NCBI GenBank assembly: GCA_958428545.1 | Contig: CAUAGM010000005.1 | Coordinates: 62,001 to 126,000, forward strand | Reading direction: 5' to 3' | DNA length: 64,000 nucleotides | Source: an uncultured Arcanobacterium sp. | GTDB taxonomy: Bacteria > Actinomycetota > Actinomycetes > Actinomycetales > Actinomycetaceae | In this document: positions 7,859 through 16,092 of the stretch, one piece after another | How positions within the stretch are numbered: the stretch's first letter is position 1 | How the letters are laid out: the number at the start of each line of letters is the position of its first letter | Notes under the pieces: generated by a model | What the model was told of the DNA's origin: nothing | Seen by the model: the letters and a program-made list of their open reading frames with translations, nothing else | The model's database searches: none | Made by a program: the position numbers and the translations under genes

Positions 7859-10800
7859 TCAGCATATAGTTGTGAGCGTAGAGCTGCCATCTGGGAGGCG
7901 ACGTAAAGAGATACGATTGCGCACCAACTGCTTAAGCTCTGCAACGTGCGATACGATTCCAACTATTCGTCCGTGAGCAGAAAGGGACGTCAGAGTATGC
8001 ATTACTGCCTCGCGAACGTCATCAGAGAGTGTGCCGAAACCTTCATCTATGAGAAGAGTATCGATACGGATTCCTCCTTGCTCTTCTTGTACGATCTCTG
8101 CGAGAGCAAGAGCGAGCGCTAACGATGTGTAGAACGTTTCGCCTCCAGAAAGTGAAGCTGTATCGCGCTGCTGATCACCAAGCGGCGAGCCATCACGATC
8201 GATTATCTGTAAATCAAGCCCTGCTTTTCTATTGCGAGCTGATTCATCGACACGAATTAGCTCGTATCGCCCACTCGAAATTTCTTTTAAGTGTTCATTT
8301 GCTCGATTTACGACACGTTCAAAACGTTTCAGGAGCACCCAAATATTGAGGGGAATTCCTGTGAGAGAAGTATCGCCAGCATTCGCTATATTTGCCAGGC
8401 GGCAAATTGGCCCTGCGGCAGTTCCTGCTTCGTGCCAGGCTTTACTGGCTTTTAAGATTGCATGAAGCTGCTGTTGAGCTTCGGCAGCAAATTGTGTACT
8501 TCGTGCAGCACGTGCTGCGGCAGCTTCATATGCACACCTCGTTTTATCGCAGGTGGTATTAAGAGCTGAGATATCTACTTTTTCTTCACCTGTTAGTTCT
8601 GCAATATCTGGCGCTTTAAGCTGTGTTTGCACGGCATTCCAAGAATCGTTGTATGTATCAATTTTTTCGTGCAGTGCTTTTTCTTTCTCTGGGCTTAGTC
8701 TGGCTTGCTGTGCAGCTTCAGACGTATCGAATGGAGACTCTTTGAGGGCGGTGCTGAGCTCATCGAGCATACGCTGATATGCCTTGCGTATCTCTTGCTC
8801 ATTCATTGCGCTATCGTGTACTTGGATAATCGAGGCGCGAATCTCCTCTATAATGCGATATTTATCTTGAATTGATTCAAACGAGCCTATCGCGTTTTTA
8901 AGTTCCTTTTCTTGCTCGTTGAGATAAGCAGAATTTTTCTTATTTTCAGCATCTAATCGCGCGCACTCTTGCTCTGCGGCAGCAATATCTTTCATAAGAA
9001 TCTCGTGCGAGGAATCAAGCTGCTTAATCTTTTCTTCTATTGCTGGTATATCTTTTTCTGCATTGTGAGCAGACTCTAATCTGGAAGAAATATCGTTAAG
9101 TTTTTTACGAAGTGAGGATACGCTATCGGATCCGAGTTGATCTTTAAGCGTCTTTATTTTTGTTTGCAGGGATTCGAGCTTGCTTTGTGCTGAAGTGACG
9201 AGATCGCGCCTTTCTTCGAGGCGTTTGTGCGCTGTATCTACCATTTCGCGCGTCACATCATTTTCCTTCGCCTGTGCTGGCTTAGGGTGATGAGTAGAGC
9301 CGCATACAGGGCATTCACGTCCATCTTTCAAATCTTGAGCTAAATCAGAGGCAGCAGATGAAATCCACTGGCGAGTGAGCCTATCAAATATCTCTTTATC
9401 TTTTGTGTGCTCGGAAAGCGCGACCGTAAGAGTGTCTTGGGCTTCTTTTTCTTTGCTATAAAGTTTTTCTATCTGCTCGGCAGTATTCACAAGGGTCGTA
9501 AGAGTTTCGGCGTCTTTCTCTAGGGCGCTCTTTTCTCCAGCGTGCGTGTGGGCATCGGCGAGTAATACGTCAAGATCGTTGCGCTTCTTTGGGATCTCTT
9601 GCAGCTTTTGGCGGGTAGAGATAATGCTCTTTTCGTGCTGTTTAATTATGAGCTTAGTATCAGCTATTTCTTGTGTGATGCCCGCATTTTTTTCAGCTAG
9701 AGGCATGAGGGCAGATAATTTTCCTAAATATTCTGCCAGCTTATCCGTTTCTTGGGCGAAAAAAGATAGTTTCTGCTTCATTTCTGAAGCCTCACTATCG
9801 GTGCTTGCTGATATGCTCAGCTTTTTTATATCGCAATTTTTTATATCGTAAAGATGAGAAGAAATAGTAGAAAGACTGAGCTGCTCTTTTAATTCTTCAT
9901 GCTCGCTCATATAGTGTGAGATAAGCGTCGATGCCGATTGAGCTGATGCGATAAGTGCGTCAATACTGCGCGTGAGCCGTGCTTTCTCTTTTTTGCTATC
10001 ACCTGCTCGCAGCATGACGATCGTGGCTTCGTCGTGAAGATGGCATTGAGTTTTCATCTCCTCAATATCTTCGTGCTGTGAGCTAAGCGCATGAAGGTGC
10101 GCACGTAGTTCTTTGCGCTTTTCCAGTGCTTTTTGCAGGGCAATGCCTTTAGCATAAGCATCGCGCGCAGTTTCTTCTGCCAGTTTCGTGGCAGCTGCTT
10201 TCATTTCCCATTCTTTAGCTTTTTCTTCTAGCTCGCTAGTGGCGGCACGTAGTAAATCAAGGAAGGAGGAATCAGATAGAGAATCTGAGGGTAGACGCTG
10301 CGTCAGTAATTCTTCTCGCGCTTTGCCGATTGTTTCTTTTCTTTCGCCAGATAAACCTTCGTTGCTCAGCCACACATCAATCGAGGTTGCATACCTGGCA
10401 CATAGCTCAGAAATTTTGTCGGAAGCTTTTCCCGCGCGAGCTTTCAGCTCATCGGTCATATTTTTATAGATTCCTGTGCGAAAAATACGTTCGAGTAAAA
10501 CTGCTCGATCTTTAGAATTAAGGCGAAGGAATTCTGCGAATTGCCCTTGAGGAAGAACGACTGTTTGGACGAATTGATTCTTATTCATTCCCACAATTTC
10601 GCAAATCATCTGGCTGCTCTCGCGAGCCTGCGTGCAGAGTGCTTCTCCTGAATCCCACTCGTGAGCACTGACAGCAGCTTCCGATAATTTCCATAGCGAA
10701 GCATTGTGAGCTGCTTTAGTTGTGCCACTGCCTTTCTTTCGCGCTATTTCTTGAGCTGGCGTTCGCTTTATTCGATATGTTCCGCTGGCAACTGTAAACA

Positions 10801-11044
10801 CCAGATCAACCCACGATATGTCTGAGAGGGGCGCATGGGAGGATCGCATACGTTTATCTGTGCTGTCTTTCCCAGCTACGCTTCCAAAAAGCGCAAATAC
10901 AATTGCATCAATAATCGTGCTTTTTCCAGAGCCGGTTGGGCCTTCGATAAGGAATACTCCTTGTGCTGCCAGATTGTCCATGTCGATAACGTGGTGACCT
11001 TTAAAAGGCCCAATTCCCGAAAATTCTAAGTGTCGAATGAGCAT
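7859..11044 (-). CDS. sbcC: Exonuclease subunit SbcC (SMC-like ATPase)
   Basis: 1061 residues. With SbcD it forms the bacterial Rad50-Mre11 type complex that opens DNA hairpins and blocked or broken ends. The N-terminal ATPase half has Walker A (EGPTGSGKST, about residues 34-43) and the Q-loop; two long coiled coils flank a zinc hook CPVC at residues 578-581; the C-terminal half has the signature LSGGETFYTSLALALA and Walker B TLLIDEGFGTLSDD. Length is usual for the family. The start ATG shares its A with the stop TAA of sbcD, so the two are translationally coupled. It converges with the DUF6912 gene with 48 bases between. Confidence 0.96.
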   Translation of the reverse strand: MLIRHLEFSGIGPFKGHHVIDMDNLAAQGVFLIEGPTGSGKSTIIDAIVFALFGSVAGKDSTDKRMRSSHAPLSDISWVDLVFTVASGTYRIKRTPAQEIARKKGSGTTKAAHNASLWKLSEAAVSAHEWDSGEALCTQARESSQMICEIVGMNKNQFVQTVVLPQGQFAEFLRLNSKDRAVLLERIFRTGIYKNMTDELKARAGKASDKISELCARYATSIDVWLSNEGLSGERKETIGKAREELLTQRLPSDSLSDSSFLDLLRAATSELEEKAKEWEMKAAATKLAEETARDAYAKGIALQKALEKRKELRAHLHALSSQHEDIEEMKTQCHLHDEATIVMLRAGDSKKEKARLTRSIDALIASAQSASTLISHYMSEHEELKEQLSLSTISSHLYDIKNCDIKKLSISASTDSEASEMKQKLSFFAQETDKLAEYLGKLSALMPLAEKNAGITQEIADTKLIIKQHEKSIISTRQKLQEIPKKRNDLDVLLADAHTHAGEKSALEKDAETLTTLVNTAEQIEKLYSKEKEAQDTLTVALSEHTKDKEIFDRLTRQWISSAASDLAQDLKDGRECPVCGSTHHPKPAQAKENDVTREMVDTAHKRLEERRDLVTSAQSKLESLQTKIKTLKDQLGSDSVSSLRKKLNDISSRLESAHNAEKDIPAIEEKIKQLDSSHEILMKDIAAAEQECARLDAENKKNSAYLNEQEKELKNAIGSFESIQDKYRIIEEIRASIIQVHDSAMNEQEIRKAYQRMLDELSTALKESPFDTSEAAQQARLSPEKEKALHEKIDTYNDSWNAVQTQLKAPDIAELTGEEKVDISALNTTCDKTRCAYEAAAARAARSTQFAAEAQQQLHAILKASKAWHEAGTAAGPICRLANIANAGDTSLTGIPLNIWVLLKRFERVVNRANEHLKEISSGRYELIRVDESARNRKAGLDLQIIDRDGSPLGDQQRDTASLSGGETFYTSLALALALAEIVQEEQGGIRIDTLLIDEGFGTLSDDVREAVMHTLTSLSAHGRIVGIVSHVAELKQLVRNRISLRRLPDGSSTLTTIC

Positions 11045-12267
11045 TAGCTATTCACCTCCGAGCGTTGTACCTCTTCCCATATCTCAAGAAGAAGAGAGCG
11101 TTCTTCTTCAGAGATCTCACATCCGCTGTTGGCAGCGAAAAAATCTGTGAGCAGCTCATGCGGGTCAGTGCGCAGTGTATCAATGTTATCTGCGGCAATA
11201 TCTGCACTGGAAGTTTCGTGAATGACTTCTAAAATATGAGGGAAATGCTGGCGAAGCTGAGCAAAAAGATGCTGTGGGCGTGATTTATCTGTGACGTATG
11301 CGCGCACAAAATCTTCGCTGTGCTTATCGAATTTTCCACTGGTCAATTCGACCAAACTCCCTCGTATCGAGCTTGCATGGCGATAGACGGGCGCTTCAAC
11401 GAGCGTGATATGAGGTGAGCTGGAATTTTCGGAAAATTCCAGAAGGGCGCATGATTTTCTGTGGTGTTCTTCTGAAAAAGAAAAAGCTATGGGCGATCCA
11501 GAATATCTCATAATCGGCTCTCCTATGCGCTGCACCTCTTGAGGGCCATGCAAGTGCCCCAATGCCACGTAATGAATGAGTTGCTGAGAATCTGGGCTAC
11601 GTCTATCGAAAATACTGGAAGGGACGCAATCTACGTTGCCTACTCGAATATCTTGCTCTGAATCACTCGCTTCGCCTCCAATCACGAATGCGTGAGCCAT
11701 GACGATTCTGGGTATTCTCTCGCACTCAATGCCGGCAGTGGCAGCGCTCCATTCGCCATGGCAGATATCGTATGCAACTCTATCCATAGCAGCTCCGATC
11801 ACAGCTTCGTGCGATCGTGCCAGCGGCTCTGCCTTATCTGGAGCAAGAAGTCGTCGTTCTACGTCAGGATCTAGATAGGGAAGAGGATACACAATTGCTC
11901 CCGCATCGCCATTCTTATTTGGCAGACATACGGGTATCCCTATACTGCTTGATATGGTGCGTATGATCACTTCAGGCTTCATCAGGGTATCTGCAAATCC
12001 TAAGCGCTGAGGAGAATCATGATTTCCTGACGTCATAACCACGCGTGTGAGGGAACTGAGACGCGCGAGCGTATCAGATAAAAGATTGACCATCGTCACC
12101 GGAGGAATTCCACGGTCGTACACATCGCCAGAGATGAGAACAGCATCTATACGCTCTGCACGCACTGTTTCGACAAGAAAATCAGCCCATTGTTCGAAGG
12201 CGGGCGTCAAGTCGGCACCCCTGAAGGTCCTGCCAAAGTGCCAATCCGATGTGTGAAGTATTTTCAT
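11044..12267 (-). CDS. sbcD: Exonuclease subunit SbcD (Mre11-like nuclease)
   Basis: 407 residues. This is the metallophosphoesterase partner of SbcC. Metal-binding motifs are in order at the N terminus: HTSDWHFG (residues 5-12), SGDVYDRG, TSGNHDS, with further His residues in AHAFV and GHLHGPQ. A C-terminal capping region follows. It comes first in the sbcD-sbcC operon and overlaps sbcC by one base. The start codon has no Shine-Dalgarno sequence but TAGACT lies six bases upstream, so the message may be leaderless. Confidence 0.95.
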   Translation of the reverse strand: MKILHTSDWHFGRTFRGADLTPAFEQWADFLVETVRAERIDAVLISGDVYDRGIPPVTMVNLLSDTLARLSSLTRVVMTSGNHDSPQRLGFADTLMKPEVIIRTISSSIGIPVCLPNKNGDAGAIVYPLPYLDPDVERRLLAPDKAEPLARSHEAVIGAAMDRVAYDICHGEWSAATAGIECERIPRIVMAHAFVIGGEASDSEQDIRVGNVDCVPSSIFDRRSPDSQQLIHYVALGHLHGPQEVQRIGEPIMRYSGSPIAFSFSEEHHRKSCALLEFSENSSSPHITLVEAPVYRHASSIRGSLVELTSGKFDKHSEDFVRAYVTDKSRPQHLFAQLRQHFPHILEVIHETSSADIAADNIDTLRTDPHELLTDFFAANSGCEISEEERSLLLEIWEEVQRSEVNS

Positions 12268-12273
12268 GCTCTC

Positions 12274-12279
12274 AGTCTA
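12274..12279 (-). promoter_or_regulatory. -10 box (TAGACT) for sbcDC
   Basis: On the minus strand TAGACT precedes the sbcD ATG by exactly six bases. The extended match TTTAGACTGAG is shared with the DUF6912 gene promoter at 7247. Confidence 0.5.
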
Positions 12280-12429
12280 AAGGTGCCCATAGGGAAATTC
12301 TCGGAAAAAGTATTTCGCAGCCTGTTGTAGTTCACATCTTGTATAGCTATATCTTTAGTGGATATTACGCTGGTATATCGCAGTTTATACATGTGTATAG
12401 TGCCATTGGATTTAAGCTGTTAGCGCAGA

Positions 12430-13521
12430 TTATTCCCAATCTTGTTTATCGACTGCCTCCAGCAAACGCCAAAAACTCTCTGTGCGGGCAACTAGCCTCG
12501 GTTCATCGAGATGCCCCAATAAACAGCCGAGTTCTCCCTTGTGATGCAGGCATCCGCGAGGGCAGTCGTCAGCAATGCGGTGTAAATCTGGAAATCCTTT
12601 CAGGAGTGAATCTGAAGAGACGTGCGCGAGGCCAAAACTGCGCACACCTGGAGTATCGATGACGATTGTCGCTGATGTATGCATTGCTGGGGAAGCTGGC
12701 TGCTCTGGCAAAATTTCAAACGCCATTGCTGAAGTCGAAGTATGCCTGCCTTTGCCCGTTACGTCATTGACGCCGCCAGTAGCGCGATCTGCGTGAGGCG
12801 CGAGCGCGTTGATGAGAGTAGATTTTCCTACTCCTGAATGCCCAATAAAGACACTCACGTGCCCTGTGATAGCAGCAAAGATATTGTCTACGCCTGCATA
12901 GTGCTCGTGCAGTATATCTTTATCGGTTTCGCTACCTAAGTGAATATCTTTATCGTCTGTGCGAGCGCAAACAAGAATACGAATATCGAGAGGTTCGTAG
13001 TGGGCAAGAAGTTCTGTTGGATCTGCGAGATCAGCTTTAGTGAGCACAAGAATCGGCTCCAAACCTGCATCATAAGCTGCCACAAGGCACCGATCAATAA
13101 AACCTAGCCTTGGCTCTGGTTGCGCAAGCGCAGTGACGATCATCAACTGATCAGCATTTGCGACGATTACCCGCTCATGCCCGGCGCTATCGCCATCTTC
13201 TGCTGTGCGTCTGAGAGCTGTGCGGCGCTCATCGATTAAAGTAATACGCGCTAAAGTATCTTTACGCCCAGAAAGGTCTCCCACAACAGCGCATATATCG
13301 CCCACAACTACAGAACCGCGCGGAAGCTCGCGTGCTTTTACAGCCGTCACGCATACACCGTCATCTAGCATCGTCACAGCATATCGTCCACGATCGACTG
13401 CTGTGACGCGTCCTCGGCGAGCAGAAGAATAATCGGGTCGAATTTTTGAGCGCGGGCGCGAACCTTTCCCTGGGCGGACGTGCACCCGAAGATCATCTGT
13501 GCCGATATCGCGTCTACTCAT
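12430..13521 (-). CDS. rsgA: Ribosome small-subunit biogenesis GTPase RsgA
   Basis: 363 residues. RsgA is a circularly permuted GTPase that checks late maturation of the 30S subunit. An N-terminal OB fold (about residues 35-100, RRGRVTAVDRGRYAV) precedes the G domain with motifs in permuted order: G4 TKAD, then G1 GHSGVGKST, then G3 DTPGVRSFG. A C-terminal zinc-binding knuckle is present (Cys in DCPRGCLHHKGELGC). The basic N terminus (RPGKGSRPRSKIRP) is typical of actinobacterial members. It stands alone on the minus strand, with 161 bases to sbcD downstream. Confidence 0.94.
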   Translation of the reverse strand: MSRRDIGTDDLRVHVRPGKGSRPRSKIRPDYSSARRGRVTAVDRGRYAVTMLDDGVCVTAVKARELPRGSVVVGDICAVVGDLSGRKDTLARITLIDERRTALRRTAEDGDSAGHERVIVANADQLMIVTALAQPEPRLGFIDRCLVAAYDAGLEPILVLTKADLADPTELLAHYEPLDIRILVCARTDDKDIHLGSETDKDILHEHYAGVDNIFAAITGHVSVFIGHSGVGKSTLINALAPHADRATGGVNDVTGKGRHTSTSAMAFEILPEQPASPAMHTSATIVIDTPGVRSFGLAHVSSDSLLKGFPDLHRIADDCPRGCLHHKGELGCLLGHLDEPRLVARTESFWRLLEAVDKQDWE

Positions 13522-13605
13522 ATAGGTCTTTCAAAATATGTGGGATTGTGTGTACGAATAGTACTGCGCACATTATTGTGTGCACATAGCGTATGTAGAT
13601 AGAAG

Positions 13606-14091
13606 CTAAGCAGCGTGCTTGCGAATATCGATATTGGCGGCAATCTCGTCCGCTTTTTTCGAAGCCAGCCAGCCCAGCGATGGCTTACCCACTCGGTCTG
13701 CCGAAGCAATAAGTGCCCCGCCAATCAGCCCTGCAGCTCCTGCTAGATTGACGAGAGAATTGCGCCGCTCAGCGCCTTCATGCGTCCAGAAGGGATTATT
13801 AGCTAGAGCTAGAGGAACGTGCAGTACGGCAAGGGTTGCGGCTGAAAATCGAGGGAGTTTGCCCAAAGCTAGAGCTGTTCCTGCGGCAGTCATTGCAAGT
13901 CCTGTTGCCTGAGTTGTTGTATCCACAGCTGCAGCAGAAAGTTCAATTTTCAGCCCTGCTTTTTCTGCGAGTGAATATAGATGTGCTGCCCGCTCGCGGT
14001 GATGTTCGGGCGCTGTTGCTGCATCAAGACCAGCTAAAATAAAAGGCGCTGCTAGAAGTGGGCGAGCAATAGCTCGAAGCAGATTCTTCAT
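13606..14091 (-). CDS. DoxX-like family membrane protein
   Basis: 161 residues from the ATG at 14091, which has GAGAGGG upstream; a longer frame to 14184 begins with 31 residues that fit the family less well. Four hydrophobic helices are seen (PLLAAPFILAGLDA, ATGLAMTAAGTALAL, ATLAVLHVPLALA, LVNLAGAAGLIGGALIAS). The layout, the early R-P-L-L-A-x-x-F-I-x-x-G and the H-E-G-x-E-R/R-x-x-x-L-V-N segment match actinobacterial DoxX/DoxD-like proteins. Some members in other bacteria take part in redox or respiratory complexes; the role here is not known. Confidence 0.75.
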   Translation of the reverse strand: MKNLLRAIARPLLAAPFILAGLDAATAPEHHRERAAHLYSLAEKAGLKIELSAAAVDTTTQATGLAMTAAGTALALGKLPRFSAATLAVLHVPLALANNPFWTHEGAERRNSLVNLAGAAGLIGGALIASADRVGKPSLGWLASKKADEIAANIDIRKHAA

Positions 14092-14524
14092 ATTTTCCCT
14101 CTCAGACTGGTCGCGTGCAAAGTGCCCGAAACTCCAAATCTTATACAACCGTTTCTTCTTAAGAATAGAATATGTTCGTCTCATTATCTCGATCTACTCG
14201 CGGTTAGTTTCTTACATTTTCTTGCTTCTTATCTATGTGTGATGCGGCGCGTGTGCGATGCAGCGCGTGCGAATGCGGCATACATGGATACATTGAAAAT
14301 GTGGTGAGCAATGCTCGTGCCAATAACGTGCTCATAGCAAGCAGCTTCTTTTCTCATGAATCTTGCCTGTTTTGAGCTTCAGTTTTAATTTTTCCAGTTC
14401 TCGATCTGCTTCAAATGTTTATTAAGGTGCGCTGAGTGCGCAGTTGCAGAAGTTTACCCGCTAAACTGGTGGTATTCTGGCAATCTAGGCGCTTATAGAG
14501 GCGAGCTGTGAGAGGGGAATAGAT
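14092..14524. other. 433-base divergent intergenic region
   Basis: It separates the DoxX-like gene (minus) from the DUF4235 gene (plus) and should hold both promoters. I see no gene, RNA or strong hairpin in it. Confidence 0.4.
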
Positions 14525-14797
14525 ATGAATATCGGATGGAAAATGATCTCGTTGGGGTTAGGTGCTGCGGCAGGCTTAGCTGCAAAAATGGCAGTGGATA
14601 TTGTGTGGGAAAAAGGGCTTGGTAAACAAAAACCTGCAGGAGATGATAACGATCTCGATCAGCCTTTTGCGCAAATTGTGGCATTTACGGTGGTGACGGC
14701 GTTGGCAACGAGTATCGCAACTGAAGCGGTGCGGCGCGGTGCAGCAAAAGCCTATGGTATAAAAGGTATTTCATCTGCCGCTGAGGATACGATATAA
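14525..14797 (+). CDS. DUF4235 domain small membrane protein
   Basis: 90 residues; GAGAGGGG lies upstream of the ATG. The start MNIGWKMISLGLGAAAGLAAKMAVDIVWEK and the second hydrophobic stretch IVAFTVVTALATSIATEAVRRGAAKAYG match DUF4235, a short two-helix family seen in actinobacteria with the sequence W-K-x-x-S near the start and R-R-G/R-x-A at the end of helix two. No function is known. The thiamine riboswitch begins about 35 bases after its stop codon; the two are probably separate units. Confidence 0.8.
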   Translation: MNIGWKMISLGLGAAAGLAAKMAVDIVWEKGLGKQKPAGDDNDLDQPFAQIVAFTVVTALATSIATEAVRRGAAKAYGIKGISSAAEDTI

Positions 14798-14830
14798 CGT
14801 TTCGAGCCAAAGCCGCTATAGTGGAAAACA

Positions 14831-14931
14831 CGACAGGGGAGTGCCTTTCTCGCTGCATTGCGGCAGATGGCGCTGAGAGTGCGAAAGCAGACCCTCGAAC
14901 CTGATCCGGATCATGCCGGCGAAGGAAGTCG
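14831..14931 (+). promoter_or_regulatory. TPP riboswitch (THI element)
   Basis: The aptamer core is clear: GGGGAGTGCC (14837-14846), GGCGCTGAGAGTGCG (14869-14883) with the conserved CTGAGA, and ACCCTCGAACCTGATCCGG (14891-14909) followed by ATGCCGGCGAAGGAAGTCG. The closing helix pairs CGAC 14831-14834 with GTCG 14928-14931. It binds thiamine pyrophosphate and shuts down the gene after it, here the thiBPQ importer. A TATAGT at 14817-14822 is a possible -10 box. Confidence 0.97.
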
Positions 14932-14967
14932 AGAATCTTCTCTCCATAGCTGCGCAGGGCAGCTGTG

Positions 14968-14990
14968 CCTCCATTATTGAGATATGGAGG
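14968..14990 (+). promoter_or_regulatory. thiB: Hairpin hiding the thiB ribosome binding site
   Basis: CCTCCAT (14968-14974) is the exact reverse complement of ATGGAGG (14984-14990), which contains the thiB Shine-Dalgarno GGAGG. No U tract follows. The riboswitch therefore probably acts on translation start, with this hairpin as the OFF state. Confidence 0.6.
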
Positions 14991-14995
14991 AAATT

Positions 14996-16081
14996 ATGAT
15001 CTATCGTAAATATGCTGCGGCGGGTGTTGCCGTGCTTATAGGGCTTGCTTCTCTCGGGGGGTGTTCGCTAGCTCAGCAAGCAGGAAGTTCGCGTGACGAA
15101 GCAAAAACCGTCACGATTATGACCCACGATTCTTTCGCTCTGAGTGACGAAGCAAAAGCCGAGTTTGAAAAGATATCTGGCTATAAACTCGTTACCACCG
15201 CTCCTGGTGATGCAGGAACCGTGCTCAATCAACTTCTGCTCGCTGAAGGGAAGTCTGCGGCAGATGGTTTCTTCGGCATCGACAACTTCTCTGCTTCGAA
15301 GCTTCTTGAATCTCAGGCTCTTGCATCCGCTGACGGGGCTGAATCACGTGCCTGGGGAGAGGATGGTGAAGCAGCAAAGCTTGCCGATAGCGTCGTCTTT
15401 GGCGAGAATAAGCGTGCGCTGGTTCCGGTTGATCGAGGCGATGTCTGCATGAATATCGACAATAATTGGTTCAAAGAGAAAAATATCTCTGCTCCGCAAA
15501 ATTTCGAAGACCTACTGAAACCGGAGTATAAAGATCTCACTGCAGTCACGAATCCTGCAGCTTCCAGCCCTGGGTATGCAATGCTCGTTGGCACGGCGAG
15601 TGTGTATGGCGATAAATGGAAAGACTACTGGACCAAACTTTTTGCAAACGGCGTCAAAATCGAAAATTCGTGGAGTGACGTCTATTACTCAGATTTCACT
15701 GCAGGAAACGAAGACGGCACAGGAGATCGTCCTATCGTGTTGAGCTATGCAAGTTCGCCAGCAGAAGCTGAAGGGGCAACGAGTTCTCTGGATGCAACAT
15801 GCGTGAGGCAGATTGAATATGCAGGTGTGTTGGCCGGAGCAAAAAATCCTGAAGGAGCCAAGGCGTTTATCTCGTTTATGCTAAGTAAGGCTGTGCAGGC
15901 AGAAATTCCTGAGCAGATGTATATGTATCCAGAACGTGAAGGCGTAGAGCTTCCTGAGAAATGGGCGCAGTATGCAAAACTCACAGAGAAACCCATTGAA
16001 GTTGATGCGCAAACCGCCGATGAAAATCGGGAGACGTGGATCAAAGAATGGACCGCGCTTTTTGAGGCTCACGCCAGCTAG
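14996..16081 (+). CDS. thiB: Thiamine ABC transporter, substrate-binding lipoprotein
   Basis: 361 residues from the ATG at 14996, five bases after GGAGG; an ATG at 14984 lies inside the Shine-Dalgarno hairpin and is not likely used. A lipoprotein signal (lipobox LGGC, Cys23) tethers it outside the membrane. The mature part follows the ThiB/periplasmic iron-binding-like fold: VTIMTHDSFALSDEAKAEFEK, then GDAGTVLNQLLLAEGKSAADGFFGIDN, then PVDRGDVCMNIDNNWF, and the W-x-x-Y-W-x-K-L-F-A-N-G-V-K region. The TPP riboswitch upstream and thiP and thiQ downstream settle the substrate class as thiamine or its phosphates. Confidence 0.95.
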   Translation: MIYRKYAAAGVAVLIGLASLGGCSLAQQAGSSRDEAKTVTIMTHDSFALSDEAKAEFEKISGYKLVTTAPGDAGTVLNQLLLAEGKSAADGFFGIDNFSASKLLESQALASADGAESRAWGEDGEAAKLADSVVFGENKRALVPVDRGDVCMNIDNNWFKEKNISAPQNFEDLLKPEYKDLTAVTNPAASSPGYAMLVGTASVYGDKWKDYWTKLFANGVKIENSWSDVYYSDFTAGNEDGTGDRPIVLSYASSPAEAEGATSSLDATCVRQIEYAGVLAGAKNPEGAKAFISFMLSKAVQAEIPEQMYMYPEREGVELPEKWAQYAKLTEKPIEVDAQTADENRETWIKEWTALFEAHAS

Positions 16082-16092
16082 CCAGATGGCTT

